Notes: generated by a model not told the origin, from the letters alone. 64,000 nt of DNA from Bacillus sp. A301a_S52 (GCA_024701455.1 JABXYP010000001.1:4344001-4408000); one strand, 5' to 3'. Positions 48,479-59,171 are shown, counted from the stretch's first letter. Numbers and translations: made by a program.

Positions 48479-49843
48479 TTAGGCCCCTGGTGGCATATCC
48501 CCTTCATCAAAACGGCGTTCCAAGTTTACAAATTTATTGTATTCTTTCACGAAAGCGAGTTCCACTGTTCCCACAGGACCGTTACGTTGCTTTGCTATAA
48601 TTATTTCAATAATATCTTTATTTTCCGATTCTTGATCATAGTAGTCATCCCGGTACAAGAAAGCAACGATATCGGCATCCTGCTCGATACTTCCTGATTC
48701 CCTAATATCAGACATCATCGGGCGTTTGTCCTGACGGGACTCCACGCCTCGAGAGAGCTGGGATAAGGCAATAACCGGCAGTTCAAGTTCTCTCGCTAAT
48801 CCTTTTAATTCACGAGAGATCTCTGATACCTCCTGTTGACGGCCTTCTCCACTACGTGAATCCCCTTGAATAAGTTGCAAGTAATCAATCATAATCATGC
48901 CAAGTCCACGCTCTTTTTTTAGTTTACGACACTTAGCGCGAATATCTTTCACTTTTATTCCTGGTGTATCATCTATATAAATACCTGCTTTTGATAAGCT
49001 CCCCATTGCCATTGTAAGGCGCTGCCAATCCTCGTCTTCAAGGCGGCCGGTACGAAGTCTTTGAGCATCAATATTTCCTTCCGCGCACAGCATCCTCATG
49101 ACGAGCTGGTCAGCTCCCATCTCCAAACTAAAAATTGCCACATTTTCATCTGTTTTAGTCGCCACATTTTGTGAAATGTTTAACGCAAAGGCAGTTTTTC
49201 CTACTGATGGTCGAGCTGCCACAATAACGAGGTCATTTCGCTGAAATCCAGCGGTTATTCGATCAAGTTCTGTGAAACCTGTTGGTATACCTGTTACTTC
49301 TCCAGCTGTATGCTGAAGCATTTCAATTTTGTCAAAGGCCTCTATAAGTACATCTTTTATATCTGCAAATTCACCGGCACTTCTTTTTTGAGCTACTTCT
49401 AAAATGGCTTTTTCTGCATCACTTAAGATGGCTTCCACATCTTCATCTGCAGCATAACCTTCTGTTGCAATGTTAGTCGCAACTCGTATGAGCTTGCGTA
49501 AAAGAGATTTTTCTTCAACGATTTGACTGTAGTAGCTAATGTTTGCTGCTGTTGGTACAGCATTAGCAAGATCACTTAAATAAGACACGCCGCCGGTTTC
49601 CTCAAGCCAGTTCTTAGTCTCAAGTTCTGACGTGACTGTCACAAGATCGACAGGTTCACTTTTTGAGGACAGTTCAAGCATTACCGTATAGATACGTTGG
49701 TGTGCAACCCGGTAGAAATCCTCCGGAATCAGACGTTCAGAGGCGGTGATAAGAGCTTGATCTTCTAAAAAGATCGCTCCTAGCACCGCCTGTTCGGCTT
49801 CAATATTTTGTGGTGGTGTCCTGTCGGCAAAGAAGTCGGTCAT
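48479..49843 (-). CDS. dnaC: Replicative DNA helicase (DnaB-type, Bacillus DnaC)
   Basis: The 454-residue hexameric helicase has an N-terminal primase-interaction domain (PQNIEAEQAVLGAIF) and a RecA-like core with Walker A ARPSVGKTAF (210-219) and Walker B MIMIDYLQL. Later motifs are ALSQLSRGVE and DIRESGSIEQDAD. It unwinds DNA at the replication fork. Follows rplI by 30 bases in the operon-like series. Confidence 0.97.
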   Translation of the reverse strand: MTDFFADRTPPQNIEAEQAVLGAIFLEDQALITASERLIPEDFYRVAHQRIYTVMLELSSKSEPVDLVTVTSELETKNWLEETGGVSYLSDLANAVPTAANISYYSQIVEEKSLLRKLIRVATNIATEGYAADEDVEAILSDAEKAILEVAQKRSAGEFADIKDVLIEAFDKIEMLQHTAGEVTGIPTGFTELDRITAGFQRNDLVIVAARPSVGKTAFALNISQNVATKTDENVAIFSLEMGADQLVMRMLCAEGNIDAQRLRTGRLEDEDWQRLTMAMGSLSKAGIYIDDTPGIKVKDIRAKCRKLKKERGLGMIMIDYLQLIQGDSRSGEGRQQEVSEISRELKGLARELELPVIALSQLSRGVESRQDKRPMMSDIRESGSIEQDADIVAFLYRDDYYDQESENKDIIEIIIAKQRNGPVGTVELAFVKEYNKFVNLERRFDEGDMPPGA

Positions 49844-49873
49844 GACGTGTTCCCCTCATTTCACATGAAAAAA

Positions 49874-50317
49874 TTACTCTTCCACTACATGAACTTTCAA
49901 TGTGGCAGTTACTTTAGGATGCACTTTAATCGTCACATTTGTATATCCTAATGATCGAATAGGTTCATCCATCTCAATTTTCCGTTTATCGACCTTCATG
50001 TTCATTTTTTTCAAGCGTTCAGCAATTTGTTTATTCGTTACGGCTCCAAACAGGCGGCCGCCCTCGCCGGCTTTCGCTTTTAATTCAACTGTCATATCTT
50101 CGAGTTTTTCTTTAAATCTTTGAGCCTCATTTAATTCTTCTTCCGCTTGACGCTCTGCACTTTCCTGCTTCTTCTCTAGCGTCTTCATGTTCCCTTTATT
50201 CGCTTCAACAGCGAGGTTATTTTTTAGAAGGTAGTTCCTCGCATATCCTTCTGATACATTCTTTACTTCCCCTTTTTTCCCTTTTCCTTTTACATCCTTC
50301 AAAAAGATGACTTTCAT
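49874..50317 (-). CDS. rplI: 50S ribosomal protein L9
   Basis: The 147-residue L9 has the rRNA-binding N-domain [20 protein letters not shown] with GYARNYLL, a long connecting helix, and a C-domain containing [14 protein letters not shown]. It starts within the last codons of gdpP (4-base overlap), a conserved arrangement. Confidence 0.97.
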   Translation of the reverse strand: MKVIFLKDVKGKGKKGEVKNVSEGYARNYLLKNNLAVEANKGNMKTLEKKQESAERQAEEELNEAQRFKEKLEDMTVELKAKAGEGGRLFGAVTNKQIAERLKKMNMKVDKRKIEMDEPIRSLGYTNVTIKVHPKVTATLKVHVVEE

Positions 50318-52284
50318 GTTGATTGTCCTCCCTTGAAATATTCATCAATTTTTTCTTTTAATCGCTCTTCAGCATCTTCAATTGTACCTTCATCAAGCTG
50401 TGTGGCGGCATTCGTTAAGTGGCCGCCCCCTTGCATCATTTCCATAATGACTTGGACATTCACATCACCGAGCGATCTGGCACTAATACTAATTCGTCCG
50501 TCTGCTAATTCAGAAATAACGAATGATGCTACGACATCATTCATCGTCAAAAGGGTGTCAGCAGCTTGCGCAATAAGAATTTGATTGTATGGCTGTTCAG
50601 GATAGCCTTTAGCAATGGCCATACCACCTGAGTAGATATACGCATTTTCCACAAGCTTAGAACGCCTAACGTATTGATCGAGATCTTCTTTCATCAATTT
50701 TTGAACTAGAATAGTATCGGCACCTCGACTTCTTAAATATGATGCTGCATCAAATGTCCGTGCCCCTGTTCTAATGGCAAAGCTTTTCGTGTCCACAATA
50801 ATCCCAGCTAGAAGGGCGGTCGCTTCTAACACTCCTAATTCAGGGTGAGAGGGTTGATATTCTAATAGCTCTGTTACAAGCTCTGCCGTGGAAGAGGCAT
50901 AAGGCTCCATGTATACAAGTACAGCATCATCTATAAAATCTTCACCTCGCCGATGGTGATCAATAACAATCTTTCGATCCATCTTGTCTAGCAGTTTCGG
51001 CTCGATGACGAGTGAGGGCTTATGTGTATCTACAACGACAAGAAGCGTGTCATCCGTTGCTTCTTCTCTCGCTTCTTCCGGGGTAATAAACCTAGCCCAT
51101 AAATCATCATGGTCTTCTATTTCTTCAAGTAGTTTGTGTACGGTCTGGTTGACGTCATTAGGATCTAGTATAACAAAGCCATCTTTTCCGCTCGCTTCAG
51201 CAATTTTCAACACCCCGATAGCCGCCCCAATAGCATCCATATCTGGATTGCGGTGCCCCATCACAAACACTTTGTCACTTTCTTTAACAAAATCACGAAT
51301 AGCATGTGAAATGACACGGGCTCTAACCCTTGTTCGCTTCTCCACGGCATTAGATTTCCCACCGTAGAACCGAACTTTCCCGTTCTTCTCTTTTATAGCA
51401 ACTTGGTCACCACCACGCCCTAGCGCTAAATCAAGACTTGATTGCGCTAAGCTTCCTAGTTCCCGTAAAGATGATTGCCCACTACCTATGCCGATACTTA
51501 ACGTCAAGGACACCTTTTCCTTCCCCGTGTTTTCTCGAATTTCATCTAAAAGGGTGAAGCGATTTTCCTCTAAAGCTTGTAAAGCTTCTTCATTAAAAAT
51601 CGCAATAAAACGATCCGACGAAGTCCTTCTTATGAAAATATCATGAACTTTTGACCATCGGTTTAACGCATCTGTCACATGAGATAATAACTTACTCCGG
51701 ACTTGATCATCCATTCCTTGCGTCACTTCATCATAATTATCAAGGTAAATCAAACCGATAACCGTTTTCTCTCGTTCAAATAAATCTTTAAACTCTTGCT
51801 CTTCAGTCACATTGATAAAATACAATAGCCGCTCATCAGGCTCATGAAAAACACGATAATTTTCATCACTAATACTTGTTAAGAAGAGCTTTTTTTCGCT
51901 ATCGACGTCTTCCATTAACTTTTTAGAAAAAACAGAGATGGGTGCGCCAATAAGCTCTTGCTCCATCACCCCAGTTAAATAAGGGTTTGTCCATTGAATA
52001 TACCTCTCGTCATTATAAAGGAGAATCCCAATAGGTAATTTCGTGACGGCTTCTTCTCCCGCTTTGTTTACGCGGTAGGACAACGTGGAGACATACTCTC
52101 CCAATTCTTTTTCAAATTGTTGTCTAGCACGCATCATTAAAAAAATGACAATACTTGCACAGACAACTCCTAACAGTCCCAAATGCCATTGATAATACAT
52201 AACAATCCCAATAAATAGCACTAATAGACTGAATAATGTCATGACGTGATAACCATGCCATCTTCTTAACAGAAATTTGGGCAT
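50314..52284 (-). CDS. gdpP: Cyclic-di-AMP phosphodiesterase GdpP
   Basis: The 656-residue protein has two N-terminal membrane helices, a PAS-like domain, a degenerate GGDEF domain ([10 protein letters not shown]...LALGRGGDQ) and DHH/DHHA1 domains. The latter carry [32 protein letters not shown] and GGGHLTNAA. It hydrolyses c-di-AMP and so affects potassium and osmotic homeostasis and cell-wall stress. All metal-binding motifs are present. It follows yybS by 12 bases. Confidence 0.96.
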   Translation of the reverse strand: MPKFLLRRWHGYHVMTLFSLLVLFIGIVMYYQWHLGLLGVVCASIVIFLMMRARQQFEKELGEYVSTLSYRVNKAGEEAVTKLPIGILLYNDERYIQWTNPYLTGVMEQELIGAPISVFSKKLMEDVDSEKKLFLTSISDENYRVFHEPDERLLYFINVTEEQEFKDLFEREKTVIGLIYLDNYDEVTQGMDDQVRSKLLSHVTDALNRWSKVHDIFIRRTSSDRFIAIFNEEALQALEENRFTLLDEIRENTGKEKVSLTLSIGIGSGQSSLRELGSLAQSSLDLALGRGGDQVAIKEKNGKVRFYGGKSNAVEKRTRVRARVISHAIRDFVKESDKVFVMGHRNPDMDAIGAAIGVLKIAEASGKDGFVILDPNDVNQTVHKLLEEIEDHDDLWARFITPEEAREEATDDTLLVVVDTHKPSLVIEPKLLDKMDRKIVIDHHRRGEDFIDDAVLVYMEPYASSTAELVTELLEYQPSHPELGVLEATALLAGIIVDTKSFAIRTGARTFDAASYLRSRGADTILVQKLMKEDLDQYVRRSKLVENAYIYSGGMAIAKGYPEQPYNQILIAQAADTLLTMNDVVASFVISELADGRISISARSLGDVNVQVIMEMMQGGGHLTNAATQLDEGTIEDAEERLKEKIDEYFKGGQST

Positions 52285-52296
52285 TCCTCACAACTC

Positions 52297-53235
52297 CTAA
52301 TTCTGCGGGTTGATTCTTTTTCTTAAATCAAAGCCTAAATCAATTATACCTAAGATCCTTACAATATGAAGAAAAATCGGAAAAACAACGCCAAGGATAA
52401 CTAGAAAAATTGGTAAAACACGATTAATTCGTTTAATATACGCATAGAAAAAGATAAAAGCAAACCCTTGTATGACCATAATGAGCTCGAGCATCGGCAT
52501 CAAGTTAGCTATAGCTGTATACATGGCAGTACCTTCTGAAACCCCTATTATAATAAAAAGGTAGGTAATCAAATAATACCATATAAATGACTTAGGAAAA
52601 CCCCACTCTCGAATCGGTGGGAACCCTGTCACTGGATACCCCTTCTTTCTTAACAATCCATAGGCGATTAACTGGATAATCAACGCCCAACCTACTCCAA
52701 TTATAATCATTAAAAAGGGGGCAATAACCCCGATTTCCTCAATAATATCATGCACCGTTTCTGTTAAGGCCTCTTCTTCTGATTGCCCTCCGATAAACAG
52801 CATATCTGACATGATTTCGGTTTGCTCATACATAGCCTGCTGCAATTCATCGATTGGATTCAGATTAAAGAACACAACCGTCCCTATATATATGAAGACA
52901 ATCGAGGCGATAAAGCTTAGTGAGCCACCAAGGAGGACGGGAAACCCTCCTTCTTTTCGCCGAAACAGTTCTCCAATGACGATGCCCGTTACAGAGAATA
53001 AAAGGGTTAGCGGCACTGCCAGTGGACCAAAAACAATAACAAGTATTAAAAAAGATACCAGCCCCAATACGATTCCAGCTCTTAATTCATACTTATATGA
53101 AAAATAGATAAAAGGAAATGGTAAAAACAAAAAGGAAACTAATCCAACTAACGGAACGATTAATGATATGAGTAGTATTCCTATGTATATTCCGAGGGAT
53201 ATAGCGCCCTCTCGTACGACGTTTTGACTCTTCAT
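52297..53235 (-). CDS. yybS: YybS-family membrane protein (DUF2232)
   Basis: The 312-residue protein has around eight hydrophobic helices and a positively charged C-terminus (DLRKRINPQN), matching YybS/DUF2232, which precedes gdpP in Bacillus. The function is unknown; ECF-type S-component-like topology has been suggested for the fold. It leads the yybS-gdpP-rplI series. Confidence 0.88.
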   Translation of the reverse strand: MKSQNVVREGAISLGIYIGILLISLIVPLVGLVSFLFLPFPFIYFSYKYELRAGIVLGLVSFLILVIVFGPLAVPLTLLFSVTGIVIGELFRRKEGGFPVLLGGSLSFIASIVFIYIGTVVFFNLNPIDELQQAMYEQTEIMSDMLFIGGQSEEEALTETVHDIIEEIGVIAPFLMIIIGVGWALIIQLIAYGLLRKKGYPVTGFPPIREWGFPKSFIWYYLITYLFIIIGVSEGTAMYTAIANLMPMLELIMVIQGFAFIFFYAYIKRINRVLPIFLVILGVVFPIFLHIVRILGIIDLGFDLRKRINPQN

Positions 53236-53559
53236 AAGCCTTCCTCATCTCACTTTCTTCTGCTTGCATACCCTTTATTTTACCATGCTACGCCACTGAA
53301 CGACATCCTCAAGATTTGGAATGACTTTACGGCATGCTATCACTTAGACGCCTCCTCTGCGGTTAAAAGATTTTCTCCCGCTTTTACATGGGATGTGAGA
53401 CACTGACATGTTTAAGTATTCTCTCAATAGTCACACTATTAGTCGCAATTTCCAAACGTTAAAGAATATGAAACATCGCTTTTATTAATTAACTGAGCAC
53501 TTTCACATTGTACCAGCTATTCTCAAGCCTACTTCCCAGTACTGGATATAGCCGTAATA
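53236..53559. other. Intergenic region between yybS and rpsR
   Basis: About 320 bases with no gene; should contain the promoter of the yybS-gdpP-rplI operon. Nothing distinctive besides the terminator at its left-hand neighbour rpsR. Confidence 0.4.
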
Positions 53560-53598
53560 AAAAATCACGACAGAGTGATTAACCCTGTCGTGATTTTT
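53560..53598 (-). terminator. Terminator of the rpsF-ssb-rpsR operon
   Basis: AAAAATCACGACAG (53560-53573) pairs with CTGTCGTGATTTTT (53585-53598). Strong stem with T-runs on both strands. Confidence 0.93.
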
Positions 53599-53606
53599 AA
53601 CTACCT

Positions 53607-53834
53607 TTATTCCGTAACGAAAGGCAATAATGCCATTGTTCGTGCACGTTTGATAGCACGAGTTAATTGACGTTGATACTTAGCTGAAGTACCAGTCACT
53701 CGGCGTGGAAGAATTTTTCCTCGTTCAGAGATAAACTTACGTAGTAAGTCTAAGTCTTTATAATCGATTTTTTTAATTTTGTTAACTGTGAAGTAACAAA
53801 CTTTACGACGCTTTGGTCGACCTCGACGTGCCAT
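53607..53834 (-). CDS. rpsR: 30S ribosomal protein S18
   Basis: The 75-residue S18 begins [20 protein letters not shown] and contains [18 protein letters not shown] and [10 protein letters not shown]. It binds S6 on the 30S platform. Third gene of rpsF-ssb-rpsR, with a ribosome site (GGAGGAAT) upstream. Confidence 0.98.
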   Translation of the reverse strand: MARRGRPKRRKVCYFTVNKIKKIDYKDLDLLRKFISERGKILPRRVTGTSAKYQRQLTRAIKRARTMALLPFVTE

Positions 53835-53878
53835 GTGTTATTCCTCCTTCTTTAAAAAATGTCCGTCTAGCCGTTAGC

Positions 53879-54421
53879 TTAGAACGGAAGATCATCATCA
53901 TTAATATCAATTGGTTTTCCGTCTCCGGCAAATGGATCATCATTCTGTGATCCTTGACCGCCATAACCACCCTGGTTACCTTGGCCTCCTTGATTACCTT
54001 GACCAAAACCTCCCTGGTTTGGAGTGTTTTGATAACCGCTGTTGTCGCTTTCGCCATAGCCGCCACCTGCATACTGGCCTCCCCCTCCAGATCCGCCTGA
54101 ACCACGAGGCTCAAGGAACTGAACACTTTCAGCCACCACTTCTGTCATGAAAACACGACGCCCTTCGTTATTATCAAAACTTCGTGTTTGTATGCGGCCG
54201 TCAACACCTGCTTGACTTCCTTTTTTCAAGAAGTTAGCGACATTTTCGGCTTGCTTTCTCCAAACCACACAGTTAATAAAATCCGCTTCTCGATTTCCCT
54301 GTTGGTTTGAAAATGGGCGATTTACAGCTAAAGTAAAAGATGCGACAGCAATGCCATTGGCAGTGTACCGCAGTTCTGGGTCTTTCGTTAAACGTCCCAC
54401 TAAAACGACACGGTTTATCAT
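53879..54421 (-). CDS. ssb: Single-stranded DNA-binding protein
   Basis: An N-terminal OB fold ([20 protein letters not shown]...[20 protein letters not shown]) is followed by a glycine/glutamine-rich disordered linker. The acidic tip DDDLPF recruits replication and repair partners. 180 residues is typical. It lies between rpsF and rpsR as in other Firmicutes. Confidence 0.97.
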   Translation of the reverse strand: MINRVVLVGRLTKDPELRYTANGIAVASFTLAVNRPFSNQQGNREADFINCVVWRKQAENVANFLKKGSQAGVDGRIQTRSFDNNEGRRVFMTEVVAESVQFLEPRGSGGSGGGGQYAGGGYGESDNSGYQNTPNQGGFGQGNQGGQGNQGGYGGQGSQNDDPFAGDGKPIDINDDDLPF

Positions 54422-54459
54422 CCGAACTCCTCCCCGGAATTATGATCTAATGCTTATTT

Positions 54460-54747
54460 CTATTCGTCTTCACGTACAGTTAATGTACGTAAAATATTGT
54501 CGTTGATTGAGCTTAAACGATTAAATTCATCAAGCGCTTGTTTTTCGGCTTTAAGCTTCAAAAGCACATAAAACCCTTCCGTGAAATCCTCGATCTCATA
54601 AGCAAGACGTTTCTTGCCCATTTCCTCCGTTTCAGTCACTTCTGCGCCGTTGTCTGTCAAAATTTTGTTAAAACGTTCGATCGTTTCTTTGATCGCCGCT
54701 TCTTCCAAATTTGGACGTACAATGTACATAATTTCGTAATTGCGCAT
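54460..54747 (-). CDS. rpsF: 30S ribosomal protein S6
   Basis: The 95-residue S6 begins MRNYEIMYIVRPNLEEAAIK and contains GKKRLAYEIEDFTEGFYVLL. Binds S18. First gene of the operon, with AAGGAGGTG ahead of its ATG, a sigma-A promoter and a probable autoregulatory leader. Confidence 0.97.
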   Translation of the reverse strand: MRNYEIMYIVRPNLEEAAIKETIERFNKILTDNGAEVTETEEMGKKRLAYEIEDFTEGFYVLLKLKAEKQALDEFNRLSSINDNILRTLTVREDE

Positions 54748-54773
54748 GTTCTGTCACCTCCTTTTGGTCTAAG

Positions 54774-54798
54774 GCCCTTTCTCTCATTCGGAAAGAGC
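54774..54798 (-). promoter_or_regulatory. Candidate S6:S18-binding leader hairpin
   Basis: In the rpsF leader the minus strand folds GCTCTTTC with GAAAGGGC around a loop containing CCGA. A leader motif bound by the S6:S18 complex is known upstream of rpsF in many bacteria. The match was judged by eye only. Confidence 0.4.
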
Positions 54799-54837
54799 AA
54801 GGAGCAAATAAAAATTCCCTTTTGCTCGCAAGATAAT

Positions 54838-54866
54838 ATTATATCAGACTATAATGAGTAGTACAA
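54838..54866 (-). promoter_or_regulatory. rpsF operon sigma-A promoter
   Basis: Minus strand TTGTAC, 17-base spacer, TATAAT (complement at 54838-54843), ~90 bases upstream of rpsF. Confidence 0.8.
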
Positions 54867-54945
54867 GAAAAGATTAAGACTCGCACCCTCTCTTGAACGT
54901 TATATAAATGAGAGTAAAGGAACTATCACCGATCAACACTTCAAA

Positions 54946-56046
54946 TTAAACATTAAAGCGGAAGTGAACAACATCTCCATCTTTAACAACATAGTCTTTT
55001 CCCTCTAATCGTACTTTCCCTTGTTCCTTCGCTACTGCCATAGAGCCAGCCGTTGTTAAATCATCATAGGAAACAACTTCAGCTCGAATGAACCCACGTT
55101 CAAAATCTGTATGAATGACGCCTGCTGCCTGAGGGGCTTTCGTTCCTCGCCGGATTGTCCATGCCCGTACTTCTTGTTTACCTGCTGTAAAGTACGTATC
55201 CAATCCTAGCAAACTATAGGCTGCTTTGATGAGCTGATCAAGACCTGATTCCTCAATCCCTAAGTCTTGCAAAAATTCTTCTTTTTCTTCTCCTTCAAGT
55301 TCAGCAATTTCAGATTCAATCTTCGCGCAGACAACAATGACTTCAGAATTCTCTTTCGCAGCAAATTCCTTTACTTTTTGCACATAAGGATTACCTTCAG
55401 TATCTAATAATTCATCTTCACTTACATTGGCTACATAAAGAACCGGCTTCCATGTAAGTAAATGAAGCCCCTTCACAAGCTTTTCTTGTTCTTTAGTGAA
55501 GGTAATGCTTCGAGCTGGCTTTTCTTCCTCAAATGCATCACGGAGCTTCACGAGAACTTCATATTCGACAATGGCTTCTTTATCTTTCTGCTTTGCCATC
55601 TTCTCCACTTTACCAATTCTTTTCTCCACGGTTTCTAAGTCAGCTAAAATAAGCTCAAGATTTATAACCTGTACATCACGTATAGGGTCAACACTACCTG
55701 AAACGTGGGTAATATTATCATCATTAAAGCAGCGCACGACATGGGAAATCGCATCCACTTGTCTAATATGCGACAAAAACTTATTTCCAAGGCCTTCCCC
55801 TTTACTCGCCCCTTCAACAATTCCGGCAATGTCAGTAAATTCAAATGCTGTCGGGACAGTTTTATCCGGCTCTACCATCTCTGTTAACTTGTTAAGCCGT
55901 ACATCTGGCACTTCCACGATTCCTACATTCGGATCAATTGTACAAAATGGATAATTTGCGGACTCTGCCCCAGCCTGTGTAATAGCGTTAAATAAAGTGG
56001 ACTTCCCTACGTTTGGAAGACCTACGATTCCCGTTGTTAAAGCCAT
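54946..56046 (-). CDS. ychF: Redox-regulated ATPase YchF
   Basis: The 366-residue Obg-family P-loop NTPase has G1 GLPNVGKSTLFNAI, NYPFCTIDPNVG, switch-II DIAGIVEGASKGEG, an N-x-x-E-type NVSEDE in place of NKxD (ATP rather than GTP preference) and a C-terminal TGS domain (GVIHTDFERGFIRAEV). It associates with ribosomes and responds to stress. Conserved upstream of rpsF in Bacillus. Confidence 0.97.
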   Translation of the reverse strand: MALTTGIVGLPNVGKSTLFNAITQAGAESANYPFCTIDPNVGIVEVPDVRLNKLTEMVEPDKTVPTAFEFTDIAGIVEGASKGEGLGNKFLSHIRQVDAISHVVRCFNDDNITHVSGSVDPIRDVQVINLELILADLETVEKRIGKVEKMAKQKDKEAIVEYEVLVKLRDAFEEEKPARSITFTKEQEKLVKGLHLLTWKPVLYVANVSEDELLDTEGNPYVQKVKEFAAKENSEVIVVCAKIESEIAELEGEEKEEFLQDLGIEESGLDQLIKAAYSLLGLDTYFTAGKQEVRAWTIRRGTKAPQAAGVIHTDFERGFIRAEVVSYDDLTTAGSMAVAKEQGKVRLEGKDYVVKDGDVVHFRFNV

Positions 56047-56678
56047 ACATCATACTCCTTTTATTTTCCGAAAAACTTAATCTCTCACTTGAGAGCCTGT
56101 CTTAAGTTTCCCTTTTTATTTTAGCTTTTTAGTAAGCAATATTTTCGTCATTATCTCGCTCTACTCGTATCATCCTTACGATAACATCCTTGTTAATTAT
56201 AGAGAGTTCACAGTCAAATGGCAACCTTGTCTACAGTCAATCTCTTACTCTACACTATCACTTTTTTGTGTTAATCACGGAAGAGCTCCCTTTCACCTTG
56301 CTGAATCAACTAAAAGCTTGACTATTTCTAGAAGCGATATTATCTTTTTCTGATGAAATTAACTGAGATCTTGCTTTCTGATAGTAACGAATTTGGCTAA
56401 AGCATTGACCGTCATATCTATCCCAAAAAAAGAGCCTCACTTTTTAACACATTTTTAACTTGTAAATCTATTAAGTGCTAATACTGACTAAAGATTCATA
56501 GCAGCATCACTCACATTCTTCGAGTGATACTCAAGCTCATTACCATTTTATATAGGAACTTCCCCATCGTTCTGCTCTTTTTCATCTCAATAACAGGCTA
56601 GCTGCTCTATCGGTTATATACGTTGCTGCAAAGTAACTCATCATCATGTTAAAACTTTAACTACGTTATATGGACAAA
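56047..56678. other. Intergenic region between ychF and the DUF951 gene
   Basis: About 630 bases without a convincing gene. ATCACTC (56507-56513) pairs with GAGTGAT (56522-56528). The ychF promoter must lie on its left side. Nothing else stands out. Confidence 0.4.
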
Positions 56679-56712
56679 TTAAAAGACGCCATTTTTCGTT
56701 GACGTCTTTTAA
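56679..56712 (-). terminator. Terminator overlapping the DUF951 stop codon
   Basis: TTAAAAGACG (56679-56688) pairs with CGTCTTTTAA (56703-56712). The stop codon of the upstream gene (56709-56711) lies inside the stem. Confidence 0.75.
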
Positions 56713-56915
56713 GACAGGTTTTCGGATGGTCTCTCTAATATTCGTTTCATTTTTTTCCGAAATTCCTTTCTTGGAATCATAACACTGTGATCGCATCCGA
56801 GGCATTTAATTCGAATGTCCATCCCCATTCGAATAATTTTCCAACGATTCTCTCCACATGGATGTGCCTTTTTCATTTCAACAACATCATGCAATTCAAA
56901 TGGTTTATCACTCAT
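56709..56915 (-). CDS. DUF951 small protein (YyzM-like)
   Basis: The 68-residue protein reads FELHDVVEMKKAHPCGENRW then IRIKCLGCDHSVMIPRKEF, the DUF951 signature with a C...CxxC metal-binding-like cluster (HPCG, CLGC). Function unknown. Found near ychF/spo0J in Bacillus. Start follows GGGGGAAAT. Confidence 0.88.
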   Translation of the reverse strand: MSDKPFELHDVVEMKKAHPCGENRWKIIRMGMDIRIKCLGCDHSVMIPRKEFRKKMKRILERPSENLS

Positions 56916-56987
56916 TTCTATTTCCCCCTGTTAATATAATACCTCAATTATACACGATGTTTATCCACACTCACTAGTCTGAGATTA

Positions 56988-58013
56988 TTATGTTGTCCTA
57001 TTATCGAATCTGTGTAAAATAGGATAAAGCATAATGGCAGCTAATATATAGAGGTTCATGACGCCGTATAAAGGATATAATATGCTAATAAGCCGTGAGA
57101 ATCCTAGAGTGGTCAATGGCACCATCAAAATGAGAAATAAGAAAGCTACGAACCAAAAAGGCAGCTTTAAAAACGGTTGACATCTTGTACACAAACCAAG
57201 CAAGCCAGAAGCAGCTGTCGTATAAATAGCCGCCCATAATAAGCCTGACATGACAAGTACCATAAAGTAAGGGTAATTTTTGAGGATGGCAAACAGCGGG
57301 ATTTCATAAAGCATCACTTCCTGTGCCACCGCAATGAGAGATTGGTTATATAAAAGGGATATCGTCCCCAATACAATAGCACTTCCTAAACTGGCTATCC
57401 AACGTTCTCCTGGATGTCTTATTTTTTTACCTATTGCACTTATCACAGCTACAAGAGGCAACATATTTAAGGCTGTGAATGTAAAAGCTGACGGCCAATT
57501 ACTCTGACTTGACCATACCATCTCCCTACTGCTCCCGCTCGTCCCTTGAAAGACAACGAGAGTACTTACGAGAAACAGAATAAGGATAGGAATAACTAAG
57601 CTATTCATAGCTGTCATCCCATTTAGCCCCCAAATGAATAAAACGACTAGTAGCAACGAAATAATGCCTACTCCATGCCAATACGGGATATGGAGTACTT
57701 CTAAAGTCGCTCCTCCCCCCGCCAGCATAATAACTGTCGTGGAAAAAAGATAGAGAATGATCATACCATCATAAAGGCTTGTCAGTTTTTTGCCCATAAG
57801 TTTTTGGAGAACAGGTAGATAATGTTCAGATTGTTCTTCGTAGCTTATGGTCATAATGACATGACAACAAACGAAAAATAATAGTGCAAACAAAAGAATA
57901 GCCAAATCACTTTCATAACCAAAAAACTCCCATAGTTCTCTTCCGGATGCATAGCCTGCTCCAATCATCGTCCCTATGATAAGAAACATCCATTTAAATC
58001 CCGATTTCCACAC
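56988..58013 (-). CDS. YkvI-like membrane transporter
   Basis: The 341-residue protein has about ten membrane helices. MIGAGYASGRELWEFFGYES near the N-terminus is the pattern of YkvI/YajR-like proteins of the LeuT-fold amino acid permease group. The substrate is unknown. It is divergent from yyaC with an 86-base gap. Confidence 0.8.
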   Translation of the reverse strand: MWKSGFKWMFLIIGTMIGAGYASGRELWEFFGYESDLAILLFALLFFVCCHVIMTISYEEQSEHYLPVLQKLMGKKLTSLYDGMIILYLFSTTVIMLAGGGATLEVLHIPYWHGVGIISLLLVVLFIWGLNGMTAMNSLVIPILILFLVSTLVVFQGTSGSSREMVWSSQSNWPSAFTFTALNMLPLVAVISAIGKKIRHPGERWIASLGSAIVLGTISLLYNQSLIAVAQEVMLYEIPLFAILKNYPYFMVLVMSGLLWAAIYTTAASGLLGLCTRCQPFLKLPFWFVAFLFLILMVPLTTLGFSRLISILYPLYGVMNLYILAAIMLYPILHRFDNRTT

Positions 58014-58099
58014 TTTTATCCCTCTTTTTCTGATTTACGACGTATAGTTCTGAATGTGTATCCGTATACTGTTACTACTATTTTTGAAATGAGGGTTGT

Positions 58100-58714
58100 A
58101 TGATGGTTTATGGTCAATTTGTGAAAGAAAAAAAATATGCCTCCTTTCGTGTACACGTCGATGACCCCCTAGCAACTCAAGAGTTGGCTAAACGTATTTT
58201 TAATCTGTTGCCTGACTCACCTGAGACTCCTATCGTTATCGTGAATATTGGCAGTGATCGTTCTACTGGTGATTCATTAGGGCCACTTACAGGAACAAAG
58301 CTTCTCACAAGACGTTCACCACTTTATAACGTTTACGGCTCATTGGACGCCCCAATTCATGCGAAAAATCTTGAAGATACATTGACTCATATCCATGACA
58401 CGTATGATCATCCTTTTATAATCGCTGTTGATGCTTGTCTTGGCAGAACGGAGAATGTCGGTATGCTTACCGTAATGGAAGGCCCAGTTATGCCGGGAGC
58501 TGCTGTGAAAAAGAAACTTCCTCCTGTTGGTGATATTCATTTAACCGGTATCGTCAACGTGAGTGGTTACATGGAAATGCTTGTATTGCAAAATACAAGA
58601 CTAGCTATTGTCATGGCATTAGCTGATACGCTATCAACAGCGTTATGGCGTGCAGCATGTTGGCAAGTAAATCGTCGTCAAGTTCTCTATCCTTCTCGTG
58701 GCGCCCTATTATGA
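58100..58714 (+). CDS. yyaC: Spore protease YyaC
   Basis: The 204-residue protein has IVIVNIGSDRSTGDSLGPLTG and VDACLGRTENVGMLTVMEG, characteristic of YyaC, a GPR-related protein conserved next to spo0J in endospore formers. GAGGG precedes ATGATG, and either ATG could serve. Its presence supports a spore-forming host. It is the only plus-strand gene in the conserved block. Confidence 0.93.
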   Translation: MMVYGQFVKEKKYASFRVHVDDPLATQELAKRIFNLLPDSPETPIVIVNIGSDRSTGDSLGPLTGTKLLTRRSPLYNVYGSLDAPIHAKNLEDTLTHIHDTYDHPFIIAVDACLGRTENVGMLTVMEGPVMPGAAVKKKLPPVGDIHLTGIVNVSGYMEMLVLQNTRLAIVMALADTLSTALWRAACWQVNRRQVLYPSRGALL

Positions 58715-58953
58715 GGCTTCTCGAATATCTGTTAAGCTCTTTTGATAGAGGCTTCCCTCCTTTCCACTAGACTAGCTATTTATTCAATTTATAAGGAGAT
58801 AGCGGCACTTTTAAGGATGTTAGATTACTCCCAATAAGGAAACTAAGTAAATGCTATATTATTTATGGACATAGTAACTTTTTCCGCCATTAATCGTGTA
58901 TTTATTTTAAAAATGACACTTTTCGCTTCTTCAGTATCGAAAGGGTATTAACA

Positions 58954-59003
58954 GAAAACGAGGGAGGTCTAAAAAGCAGTGCTTTTAGACCTCCCTCGTT
59001 TTC
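58954..59003. terminator. Perfect 21-bp hairpin between convergent genes
   Basis: GAAAACGAGGGAGGTCTAAAA pairs perfectly with its complement around a short loop. A and T runs on the sides allow bidirectional termination, 240 bases after yyaC and 170 after the DUF554 stop. A second stem lies 73 bases further on. Confidence 0.7.
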
Positions 59004-59075
59004 GCTTTTCTCATATTTTAAACAGGTTAACCTTAGCAACCCCTTATTAGCTTAAATACCCACAAGCCAAACGAA

Positions 59076-59119
59076 AGTTGCCTGTTTTCTCATAAGTTAT
59101 GTTGAGAAAACAGGCAACT
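59076..59119. terminator. Second perfect 17-bp hairpin
   Basis: AGTTGCCTGTTTTCTCA (59076-59092) pairs perfectly with TGAGAAAACAGGCAACT (59103-59119), loop of 10. There is no T-tract. It could be a weak terminator or a repeat-type palindrome. Confidence 0.5.
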
Positions 59120-59171
59120 CTACACCATTCTATTAACTGTCATTCCTTTTCCATTTTAGACATATATCAAC

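Noticed and set aside
54930..54945. Terminator sought after ychF
   Set aside because: No stem with T-tract visible between ychF and the rpsF promoter.
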